Positions 1 to 8,347 of a stretch of 64,000 nucleotides of DNA are shown one piece after another. Source of the stretch: Thereva unica (lineage: Eukaryota > Arthropoda > Insecta > Diptera > Therevidae); the NCBI GenBank assembly GCA_949987705.1, contig OX465281.1:29186942-29250941 (forward strand), written 5' to 3'. A model generated the notes under the pieces. It was given only the letters and a program-made list of their open reading frames with translations. It was not told the DNA's origin and did no database searches. The position numbers and the translations under genes were made by a program. The first letter of the stretch is position 1. Each line of letters opens with the position of its first letter.

Positions 1-32
1 GTGCTATGGCACACCCACTCCAGACAGTTACA
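1..32 (+). repeat. 3' tip of the E1 5' LTR
   Basis: This is identical to 11148-11179 and ends GTTACA, five bases before the primer-binding site. The rest of the 5' LTR lies upstream of the window. Confidence 0.9.
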
Positions 33-37
33 TAAAA

Positions 38-55
38 TGGCGCCCAACGCTGGGC
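38..55 (+). promoter_or_regulatory. E1 primer-binding site, tRNA-Lys type
   Basis: TGGCGCCCAACG (38-49) is complementary to the 3' end of animal tRNA-Lys(CTT), which ends in ...CGTTGGGCGCCA. Complementarity weakens after 12 bases. It is the start site for minus-strand DNA synthesis. An A just before it makes ATG GCG CCC AAC, the start of a short leader reading frame; E2 shows the same overlap. Confidence 0.85.
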
Positions 56-1772
56 TAAGGAGCTTAATTCACTTTGAGTTCCTTAGTCTAACGGACAGAT
101 GGCATGGACACGTCTGTTTGTCACTTAGTGACACCTTAACTTTCCCCGTCGGCATTTCCTTCTTCTATTATTTGGTTCTCCATCTCATGCCATCATTTTT
201 AATTATTTTCCTTTATAACTTAGCCGACCTTTTGATAATTATTACGTGGCTTAGGCCAGTGAGAGGAGTCATGAGTGGGCTTCCTTCTTTTAGTTCACTT
301 CTAAGTCCAAGCCCCTCTGACTAATGGGTAGCGGGCGAAGGTACTTACCGCGGTGCCTTAGCCCTTTTCACTTCTTCCTTTTTTCATCTTTTCTATCTTT
401 CTTCTGCTTCCACAACTTCACCTTTCTAGTATCTTTTGCGGTAGTCTCCCCATATTGATTAGTTCCTGTCCAGCGGACTCGGAGTCTGGCTAACAGGCGT
501 CCTATCGCCTGGCACTGCGCGAGTCTGCGCGGACAGTGGACACTACATTCTTTTTGGTTTTCTTCCCTATATTTATTTTTTTGAGTAGCATGGGTGAGTG
601 GGTGCCTGACCGTTGACCCTGCACCGTCTTGGCTAACAGGCGTCCTATCGCCTGGCCATGCGACAGGTTCGACGGCCTGGTTATCCACCCGCCCCCGTTT
701 AATGACCACTTCGACACACCGCCTTCCTGGATATCAACAGGGTGTTGACCAGTTGTGGTGGGGTGTCGGAATGGTCCCTGCAAACTTCTCGGGAGGCTTC
801 TATCTCTTCTTCTTCTTCTTCGTGGTCACTGGGGATCTGCCATGGAAGGGGATTCCCAAAAATTGATATTAGGGACTCGACGGTGAAGATGGGGATAGGC
901 ACTAGACTGTTTCCATCTTCGGCGTCGATCCCATAAATGTAGGCACTAGGTGTCTGGCGACGCTGGTGTCACGCGGCTTAAGATAAGCCGCCTGTCACCG
1001 GCGCCGTGAGCCACCGATGCCTTGGGGAGGACATCCTGCATCGGAGGGCCATCTCCCACCATAACAAAGAAAAAAAAAAAACCAATTATATTTTTCTAAA
1101 CAAACGATACTTATAGTACTTATTTAATTGCAAGATTTATTTTAATTGAAGGAATTATTGATACGGGTTACTTTACATAATAGTTCGCCTTAAGAAATTG
1201 TTTCGATAAGGGTCCACTACATACCCGTAAGTTTTGTCTTTGGATGTTCTTCGCATGGTATTAGGAGATAAATTATCTGGTTAATTTTCTCTGAAGCAGT
1301 AAGTAACTTTCTCTACTTGTTTACATAAATTAATAGAACGACAGTATACCGTTGGGGTTTATGAGGTAAGGCTAATTAAATTTAATCTTTTCAAAATTTA
1401 TTTTTTTTTGCATCAATCCAGCATCATCTATATTTCCGTAATAATACCGTATCAAAATTTGAAGTTTTATACATATAAAATTAGATATTCGTTACAAGTC
1501 AATGGAAGTTTTTAGCTATAGTACATTCGTAATACGCAGTTAACCCCGCGGCAACAATAATTTAACTAGTTTTGTCTCGCGTAGTATATACCTTCAGTAA
1601 TTTGGCTAAACTACCACAGCACTGAGTAGTGGTCATTATCGGTTGCGGGCTTTACCAACGTACACACTCTTCGTCTAATAAGTTCAAAATTTCTCTCTTC
1701 GGGGTTATCATTACTGGGTTGTGATATCTGCGGCAACTTTCCCTCGCAACAAAGCCGCCTTCGCTTCTCATT
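56..1772 (+). promoter_or_regulatory. E1 5' leader with strong RNA hairpins
   Basis: No convincing protein is encoded here; the small open frames are not conserved. Two copies of an 18-nt hairpin, CAGGCG plus 6-nt loop plus CGCCTG, lie at 494-511 and 637-654. A perfect 8-bp stem (GCGGCTTA/TAAGCCGC, 973-991) is followed by a 7-bp stem (CCGATGC 1014-1020 with GCATCGG 1038-1044). An A-rich run follows at 1067-1082, then AT-rich sequence up to gag. Retroelement leaders usually carry packaging and dimerization signals. That these hairpins are such signals is inference, supported by one copy of the same hairpin in the E2 leader. Confidence 0.65.
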
Positions 1773-2945
1773 ATGCCTACGACGCGTGCAGGGGCAAATA
1801 CTGCTCCACCCTCAGACGCCGGTGAACCAGCTGATGAAGCTCTGCCTGGTGTAGAGTCTGGTGAGCCTGATCATGATGCCCCATTGGAGGCTCTGATCGA
1901 ACAAGTGGCAAGTCTAAAACAAGAACTGAGCCGAATGCAAGATCGATACGAACAAATGTCGCAACTACGCCCAAACCGAGCCAGCCTGGGAGAACCATCA
2001 ACACTCCATCGCCCTAGTTCTGCTCCCCTAGAGACAGACCCAGCTGGAATCCCCCACCGCACCTCCAGCACAGATGACCGTCCTAACGCACAATATGATA
2101 GGACGGGACCCTCCTTCAAACGGAAATCCCCTGTTGTAGGATGGAACGTCAAGTTCTCAGGTCGGCCGGGAGAAATCTTGGCCGAGGAATTTCTCTACCG
2201 GGCCGAAGCTAGAGCTCGGGATGAGGAAATCTTAAACTCAGAGCTAACTCGAAACATTGTAGCTCTTCTGTCAGGCCCCGCCGAAGACTGGTACTGGACC
2301 CAATTCCGTCGGCACCATCCTAATCCTATGTGGTCTGAATTTAAAACTAGCTTGCTCGACCAATTTGGAGGGCGTGAGACCGACTACCAGATTATTAAAG
2401 AACTCTTAGAAACCAAACAATTGGGTCAGTCCTACGATGTATACGCCGCCAAAATGTTAGCACTTTCAAATCGCTTGTCAAGGCCAATGCCCTCCGCCGA
2501 GCTGGTACAGATTGTCATGTCCAACCTTAGTTCTTCCCTAGGGGCGGTAATGGGGTCAACGTATGACAATATGCGCCAGCTTCGCGAAGCGTGCATTAGA
2601 GTGGAAAGGTGGCAGCGAGCAAAGAAGGAAGAAGGGCGTCACCAGTATAAGGTACATGAATTAGACGATTTACACTCACGACAACGTGTCACAACGTACC
2701 CGGAGGAAGAGTATGACCAATCACCCACCATCGATGAACTCAAGGGTGCCCAGGTAGCGAGACGGCCAGTTAATTGCTGGAATTGCCGACAAGACGGTCA
2801 CACTTTCACTGAGTGCACTTCTCCAGACCGAAAAGTATTCTGCTATCGCTGTGGTAGACCAGATACTTATACCCCTACTTGTCCGAAGTGTTCGGGAAAC
2901 CCGAATCCGGGTGCGAGGCCTCGCAGAGACCCGCACCCGAGATAA
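1773..2945 (+). CDS. gag: E1 Gag polyprotein
   Basis: This 390-aa Gag would form the cytoplasmic virus-like particle and bind genomic RNA. The ATG is supported by the shared N-terminus MPTTR in the E2 Gag. A Glu/Gln/Arg-rich segment near residues 40-70 may be a coiled coil. The capsid-like core has conserved blocks such as EEFLYRAE and EDWYWTQFRR near residues 130-190. The C-terminal nucleocapsid has two knuckles: CWNCRQDGHTFTEC is a classic CCHC, while CYRCGRPDTYTPTC has Thr where His is expected. E2 has the same Thr, so the altered second knuckle is a lineage trait rather than decay. The tail after the knuckles is basic. The end overlaps the pol frame, which is entered by -1 frameshifting. 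Confidence 0.92.
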   Translation: MPTTRAGANTAPPSDAGEPADEALPGVESGEPDHDAPLEALIEQVASLKQELSRMQDRYEQMSQLRPNRASLGEPSTLHRPSSAPLETDPAGIPHRTSSTDDRPNAQYDRTGPSFKRKSPVVGWNVKFSGRPGEILAEEFLYRAEARARDEEILNSELTRNIVALLSGPAEDWYWTQFRRHHPNPMWSEFKTSLLDQFGGRETDYQIIKELLETKQLGQSYDVYAAKMLALSNRLSRPMPSAELVQIVMSNLSSSLGAVMGSTYDNMRQLREACIRVERWQRAKKEEGRHQYKVHELDDLHSRQRVTTYPEEEYDQSPTIDELKGAQVARRPVNCWNCRQDGHTFTECTSPDRKVFCYRCGRPDTYTPTCPKCSGNPNPGARPRRDPHPR

Positions 2946-5900
2946 GTCCTGACTTTTCCTCACCCAGACCTGTCTCACCATCTTGTACGACGGACTGTTC
3001 TGACCCACCTTCAGCAGAACCTTTACCGGACTTCCCTACTCCACAGGCTAAGATTTCCTTCATGCACCGATGGGATAATTACCATAAGGTCCGAAAACGA
3101 ATCTTCCAAGAAGGCGATGACGTTCATCGACCAGTCAAGGTCCCGCGTATACGGTTAAGGGCTAACGAAAAACGACAAATGGCTAATATGGCTATTTCAG
3201 CTATAATTAATGACGTCCCTGATGAGCGGCCGTTTTTGAATGTCCAAATTTTGGGCGAAACCGTGACTGGATTATTAGACAGCGGGGCAAGCATGAGTTG
3301 CCTGGGAAGAGGGGCAGAGTCGTTCCTCCAGAATCACCCAGAAGCACAGCTACGCCGCTTGCACACCTCTGTCCAAGTGGCTGACGGCACCCCTAAAGGG
3401 ATAGTAGGCTACATCACAGTCCCTGTGACTTACGGGGCACGCACTTCGCTTTTGAATATATTTATAGTCCCTAGCTTGTTACAGCGGCTATACCTTGGAA
3501 TAGACTTTTGGAAGGCCTTTAACCTGGCCCCACATCTAATTGGCGAAATACAGCTAGGCCCCACTCAGGATCCAAACTGCCATCGCCTTGCGGAAGCCCA
3601 GCAGGTGCGATTGAATCAGGCTAAGGCGCGGTTCCCGTCTTCGGACACCTGCGGCCTCGGCAAGACACACTTGGAACAGCATGTTATCGACACTGGCGAG
3701 GCGGTGCCTATTAAGCAGAGGCATTACCCAGTCTCTCCTGCCATCCAGACCCTCATGTATGGGGAGGTCGATCGCATGCTGAGTCTAGGTGTGATTGAAG
3801 AGAGCAACAGCCCATGGAACTCACCTGTAGTCCTGGTTCGAAAGCCTGGCAAAGTACGGCTTTGCCTGGACTCCCGCAAGGTGAATGCAGTTACGGTGAA
3901 GGACGCATATCCATTGCCACACATCGACGGTCTTTTGGGACGGTTACAGGACACTAAGTTTATCTCCGCTATAGATCTAAAGGATGCCTTCTGGCAGATT
4001 CCTTTAGAGGAAAAATCTAGGGAAAAGACCGCTTTCACAGTCCCAAGCAGGCCGTTGTATCAGTTCACGGTGATGCCGTTCGGACTGTGCAACGCGCCAC
4101 AGCGCATGTGCCGCCTGATGGACAAGGCCATCCCAGGCTCGTTGCGGGAAAATGTGTTTGTCTATTTGGACGATTTATTGGTAGTATCCCCAGACTTTGA
4201 TACGCACGTCAGGCTGCTGGAACGAGTCGCCTCCTGCCTCTGCCTTGCTGGCTTAACTGTGAACCTGGCCAAAAGCCGGTTCTGCGTAAAGGAGGTAAAA
4301 TACTTGGGTTTCATTATTGGGGACGGAACACTCAAGACAGACCCGGACAAGGTGGCTGCCATCAGAGATTTCCCAACACCAAGGTCGACCAAGCAGGTGA
4401 GGCGCTTTTTAGGCATGACGGGATGGTATAGGCGATTCATAGGCAACTATGCGAGCATCGCCTCTCCCATCACGGACTGCCTGAAGGCCGCCAAATTTAC
4501 TTGGACCGACGAGGCCCAACAGGCCTTCACGGAGTTGAGGAAATTGATGATGTCAGCTCCCTTACTAGTCACCCCGGACTTCACCCGTCCTTTCTTTATC
4601 CAGTGTGACGCAAGCAAGACAGGGGTTGGAAGCGTCTTGTTCCAAAAGCATGGCGATGACGAACACCCCATCGCGTATTTTTCAAAAAAAAAACTCAATA
4701 ACGCTCAGCGAAATTATTCAATAACAGAACTGGAGTGCTACGCAGCGGTCTTAAGCGTAAAAAAATTCAGAGCCTACGTGGAAGGCCATACCTTCACCAT
4801 TATTACGGACCATGCTAGCTTGAAGTGGCTTATGAGCCAGGCAGACTTAAGCGGCCGATTGGCTCGGTGGAGCTTAAAACTCCAGGGATTCCAATTCTCA
4901 ATAGAGCACCGTAAGGGTAGCCAGAACGTGGTGCCGGACGCCTTATCGCGCGTCGACTGCGTGGACGATCTGTCCTTCTGTCGAGAAGTGGACCTGTCGT
5001 CTGCCGCCTTCAGATCGACGGACTACCAGCGTCTCGCGGACCAAATCCGCGAGCAGGCTGGTCAGTTTCCCGATCTCCAGGTGTCAGATGGATACGTGTT
5101 CCACCGTTCGACCCCACGTACCGGCGACCCCGTAACGGATGACCTGAGTTGGAAATTGTGGATCCCGGAAGAACTCACTGCTTCCCTAGTTGAGTCCGCT
5201 CATGCGCCACCCCAAGCTTCGCATGGCGGTATTGGTAAAACCTTGCATCGGTTACGTGAAAAGTATTTTTGGCCGTCCATGGCAAGTCAAGTCCGGGAAT
5301 ATATCACTCGGTGTGAAGTCTGCAAGGAGTCCAAGGCTCCCAATACCTCCCTACGACCGCCGATGGGTAAAGCAATGGAAACGCACCGACCCTTTCAATT
5401 TCTGTATGTTGATTACTTAGGCCCTTACCCCAGATCTAAGAAGGGACACACCGCCGTATTAGTCGTACTAGATGCCTTCAGCAAGTACCCTTTCCTTCAT
5501 CCAGTCACAACAGAAACGTCGAAGGCGGCCACTGAATTCCTAGAACACCGTATTTTCCACGCGTTTGGAGTGCCCGAAGTTATATTCACGGATAACGGGC
5601 GACACTTCACGTCGAAAGAGTTTGAAAAGCTGATGAATGATTACGGGGTTAAACATCTGCGAACACCTATATATTCCCCTCACCCGAACGCCTCTGAACG
5701 TGTCAATCGCTCCGTATTAGCCGCAATTAGAGCTTATCTGTCCGAGGACCATCGAGAGTGGGCAAACCACCTATCAGCCATAGAATGTGCACTCCGCAGT
5801 TCCCACCATGAATCCATAGGAATGTCTCCGTACCAAGTCTTATTCGGATATCATATGATTCTTCACGGATCAACATATCCGTTGTTAACGAAACTAGGGG

Positions 5901-6229
5901 CCCTGCAGGATGGGAATATTTCGGTACTTCCTTTGGTTGACCGGCAACAACTACTGCGTGAGCGAGTCGAACGGAAGCTGGCAGAAGCACACCTGCGTCA
6001 CCAAAAGACTTATGACCTACGATGTCGAGTGATTAGCTTCGACCCAGGACAGATAGTGTTCAGGAGAACCTTCCCAGTGAGTAATAAGGCAGATGGGTTT
6101 AACGCGAAGTTAGCAGCCAAATTCCTAAAGGCGCGAGTGAAAAGAAAAGTTGGAAATAGCCGTTACGAGTTAGAGGATTTCACCGGACGGTCGTTAGGTA
6201 TATATCATGCAAAAGACATTCGTCGATGA
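2879..6229 (+). CDS. pol: E1 Pol polyprotein (protease, RT, RNase H, integrase)
   Basis: Translation most likely enters by frameshift at about 2900, not at the first ATG of the open frame. Domains in order (residues from 2879): aspartic protease LLDSGAS near 132-138; reverse transcriptase with YLDDLL near 429; Ty3-type RNase H beginning around QCDASKTG (577) with HASLKWLM; integrase with an HHCC finger (HGG...RCEVCKES) and a D,D35E core at D845, D905 and E940. The last residues resemble those of E2 (GIYHAKDIRR versus GIYHEKDLRK), so the C-terminus is intact. A lysine run at 4680-4695 has one more Lys than E2 but stays in frame. The product would process Gag-Pol, copy the RNA and insert the cDNA. 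Confidence 0.95.
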   Translation: MSEVFGKPESGCEASQRPAPEISPDFSSPRPVSPSCTTDCSDPPSAEPLPDFPTPQAKISFMHRWDNYHKVRKRIFQEGDDVHRPVKVPRIRLRANEKRQMANMAISAIINDVPDERPFLNVQILGETVTGLLDSGASMSCLGRGAESFLQNHPEAQLRRLHTSVQVADGTPKGIVGYITVPVTYGARTSLLNIFIVPSLLQRLYLGIDFWKAFNLAPHLIGEIQLGPTQDPNCHRLAEAQQVRLNQAKARFPSSDTCGLGKTHLEQHVIDTGEAVPIKQRHYPVSPAIQTLMYGEVDRMLSLGVIEESNSPWNSPVVLVRKPGKVRLCLDSRKVNAVTVKDAYPLPHIDGLLGRLQDTKFISAIDLKDAFWQIPLEEKSREKTAFTVPSRPLYQFTVMPFGLCNAPQRMCRLMDKAIPGSLRENVFVYLDDLLVVSPDFDTHVRLLERVASCLCLAGLTVNLAKSRFCVKEVKYLGFIIGDGTLKTDPDKVAAIRDFPTPRSTKQVRRFLGMTGWYRRFIGNYASIASPITDCLKAAKFTWTDEAQQAFTELRKLMMSAPLLVTPDFTRPFFIQCDASKTGVGSVLFQKHGDDEHPIAYFSKKKLNNAQRNYSITELECYAAVLSVKKFRAYVEGHTFTIITDHASLKWLMSQADLSGRLARWSLKLQGFQFSIEHRKGSQNVVPDALSRVDCVDDLSFCREVDLSSAAFRSTDYQRLADQIREQAGQFPDLQVSDGYVFHRSTPRTGDPVTDDLSWKLWIPEELTASLVESAHAPPQASHGGIGKTLHRLREKYFWPSMASQVREYITRCEVCKESKAPNTSLRPPMGKAMETHRPFQFLYVDYLGPYPRSKKGHTAVLVVLDAFSKYPFLHPVTTETSKAATEFLEHRIFHAFGVPEVIFTDNGRHFTSKEFEKLMNDYGVKHLRTPIYSPHPNASERVNRSVLAAIRAYLSEDHREWANHLSAIECALRSSHHESIGMSPYQVLFGYHMILHGSTYPLLTKLGALQDGNISVLPLVDRQQLLRERVERKLAEAHLRHQKTYDLRCRVISFDPGQIVFRRTFPVSNKADGFNAKLAAKFLKARVKRKVGNSRYELEDFTGRSLGIYHAKDIRR
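2894..2939 (+). promoter_or_regulatory. -1 ribosomal frameshift signal between E1 gag and pol
   Basis: The heptamer G GGA AAC (2894-2900) sits exactly in the gag frame, where GGA and AAC are read as Gly-Asn. Seven bases later an 8-bp perfect stem forms: CGGGTGCG (2908-2915) with CGCACCCG (2932-2939). This matches the known -1 frameshift design: slippery site, 5-9-nt spacer, GC-rich stem. The pol frame is -1 relative to gag, as required. E2 has the same device. Confidence 0.9.
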
Positions 6230-6255
6230 CCAAACTGTCATCGAGCTAGGCAATT

Positions 6256-7080
6256 CCGAGTCGCCCTAATAAGGCATCTCGCCGGCTTCACCGGTCAACT
6301 GTCAGGGTACCTTTAATCCGCTTAGGTTGCTAGGTAGCTTCTCTGGCGGTGGTACACCTCCTTGTTTTTCCTTGACCATCTTAGATCAAGGTTTAATGTC
6401 TTAGTTTAGCCGTGGTTGCTAGAGCAATTCCGAGTCGCCCTAATAAGGCATCTCGCCGGCTTCACCGGTTAACTGATAGGGTACCTTTAATCCGCTTAGG
6501 TTGCTAGATAGCTTCTCTGGCGGTGGTACACCTCCTTGTTTTCCCTTGACCATCTTAGATCAAGGTTTCCTGTCTGCAGTGTTAGCTAGACCAAATCCGA
6601 GTCGCCCTAATAAGGCATCTCGCCGGCTTCACCGGTTAACTGATAGGGTACCTTTAATCCGCTTAGGTTGCTAGATAGCTTCTCTGGCGGTGGTACACCT
6701 CCTTGTTTTCCCTTGACCATCTTAGATCAAGGTTTCCTGTCTGCAGTGTTAGCTAGACCAAATCCGAGTCGCCCTAATAAGGCATCTCGCCGGCTTCACC
6801 GGTTAACTGATAGGGTGCCCTTAATCCGCTTAGGTTGCTAGATAGCTTCTCTGGCGGTGGTACACCTCCTTGTTTTCCTTGGTCATCTGGAGTCAAGGTT
6901 TCATGTCTGCAGCGGTTGATAGACCAATTCCGAGTCGCCCTAATAAGGCATCTCGCCGGCTTCACCGGTCAACTGATAGGGTACCTTTAATCCGCTTAGG
7001 TTGCTAGATAGCTTCTCTGGCGGTGGTACACCTCCTTGTTTTTCCTTGGTCGTCTGGGACCAAGTTTCAATGTTAGAGTT
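6256..7080 (+). repeat. Five tandem 166-174-bp repeats in the E1 3' untranslated region
   Basis: Units start at about 6256, 6430, 6597, 6764 and 6930. They are very similar along most of their length and most variable near the unit junctions. Each contains short potential stems: CCGG-cttca-CCGG, GGTG-gta-CACC, and CTTGA...TCAAG. E2 has no such block; there pol is followed within 76 bases by the tRNA-like sequence. No function is visible. An insulator, RNA stability element or spacer are all possible. Confidence 0.9.
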
Positions 7081-7178
7081 TATACTGAGGCTGCCAGACC
7101 AGTTCTCTCAGGGGCACAGTCGCCTCATCCTTTTTCTTCTCTCTTTTTCTCCTCACCCTGAGCTTGGGTAGGCCTAAT

Positions 7179-7800
7179 CGGGCGAAGGTATTTACCGCAA
7201 TGCCTTAGCCCTTGCCATTTCTTCTTTTCAGCTCTCCTATTCTTCTCTCTTTCAACAATTTTACCTTTTATAATCTTTTGCGGTAGCCTCCGCATTTATT
7301 CACTCCCTGTCAGGCTGGCCCGGAATCTGGCTAACAGGCGTCATATCGCCTGGCACTGTGCGGGCCTGATCTGACAGCGGTCTCTCATCTTTTTCTTTAT
7401 CCATTAATTAGTTTGGTCGGACGGACACCTTAGCACCAGACTTTCCCCGTCTGGGTTAACAGGCGTTCTATCGCCTGACCTTGCGAAAAGTCGGTTGCCA
7501 AAGGTTTCATTGAAGTGTGTTTTCGGTGGGATCTGGTTGCAGGTGGCTGCTGTTCACCTGGCCAGATTGTTTGGTTCGCCTGGTGGCATTTGTGTTCGTT
7601 TTATCAGATCCGTCCGATCCCGTTTGTAGACTGTCTGTCGACCGCCTTCCTGGATTTCAGCGGCACCCGCTGACCAGTCGTGGTAGTATGACCGCACGGT
7701 CCCCCTAGCGGAGGTTTCTTTCTCGCACCTTCTTCTTCTACACCTTCTTTTTCTACATGGTCTTCGTCATCCCGCTTCGCCTTGGGAGGGGAGGTTCCCT
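7179..7800 (+). repeat. Second, diverged copy of the E1 leader block
   Basis: The segment starting CGGGCGAAGGTATTTACCG matches 332 onward in the 5' leader. The match continues, with gaps, through TTTTGCGGTAG, both CAGGCG...CGCCTG hairpins (7335-7352 and 7460-7477), and ACCGCCTTCCTGGAT up to a pyrimidine-rich tract. Similarity is clear but well below identity, so this is not a recent duplication. Bases 7801-8203 continue without a recognisable gene. Confidence 0.75.
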
Positions 7801-8203
7801 GACCCGATAGATACGCCATTGATGTCCAACCAACACCGGCAGGACTAGGTCCGCCCGAGTATGGAGCCGACAATCTAGACACATCTCAGGCTCATGAGGC
7901 CCAGCGACCCTATAAGACGCTCGCCTAAGAGAGCACGGGAGATATGCAGAGTTGGGACTCCTCCCGACAGAACGAAACGTCTCTCGTGCCACACTCACTA
8001 GGGAGCGCATGGTGTAAGCGACATTGAAAAACCAAGTCGTGGCCGTTGACGAGCGCCGTTGTCCGAGACGATTGCCCATACTCGAGGAACTTAATGATGA
8101 TGCGGACAAAGTTAGAAGCGTTCACAGTGGTGTCACTTGAACTTAACCCCTCCGGAGGCGGGGCTGAATGACGTAGACCCGTAGCCCGAATTCAACAAGT
8201 AAA

Positions 8204-8268
8204 GCCCGTCTAGCTCAGGGAATAGAACATGAGACTCTGACTCAGGGAGTGGGTGAGCCACACGTTGC
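8204..8268 (+). pseudogene. tRNA-Lys-like sequence in E1, 79 bases before the 3' LTR
   Basis: From GCCCGTCTAGCTCAG through ATGAGACTCT to the GTGGGTGAGCC arm, this follows animal tRNA-Lys(CTT) in order. The acceptor, D-arm and anticodon-stem sequences are recognisable. The anticodon loop is short by a few bases and the T-loop (internal B box) is broken, so it is not a functional tRNA gene. E2 carries a better preserved copy at the same place. tRNA-Lys is also the species matching the primer-binding site at 38. Confidence 0.8.
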
Positions 8269-8318
8269 CTAAAATACCACCCAAAAGGGCCCCTCGTTTA
8301 TTCTTTTCGCGTCCCCTC

Positions 8319-8347
8319 TCACCTGTCGCCTTCCAGGTGACGCGTGT
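8319..8347 (+). promoter_or_regulatory. Hairpin abutting the E1 3' LTR
   Basis: TCACCTG (8319-8325) pairs with CAGGTGA (8334-8340), ending seven bases before the LTR. A polypurine tract, the usual plus-strand primer, would be expected here but is not obvious. Confidence 0.5.

Noticed and set aside
1..324. 107-codon frame at the window start
   Set aside because: It spans the LTR end and primer-binding site. The hydrophobic stretch is fortuitous, and E2 has no equivalent beyond MAPN.
6256..7080. CRISPR-like array
   Set aside because: Units are 166-174 bp and contiguous, without short repeats and unique spacers, in a eukaryotic retrotransposon.
7753..8109. 118-codon minus-strand gene
   Set aside because: Low-complexity, no domain, lies within the E1 3' untranslated block and is absent from E2.
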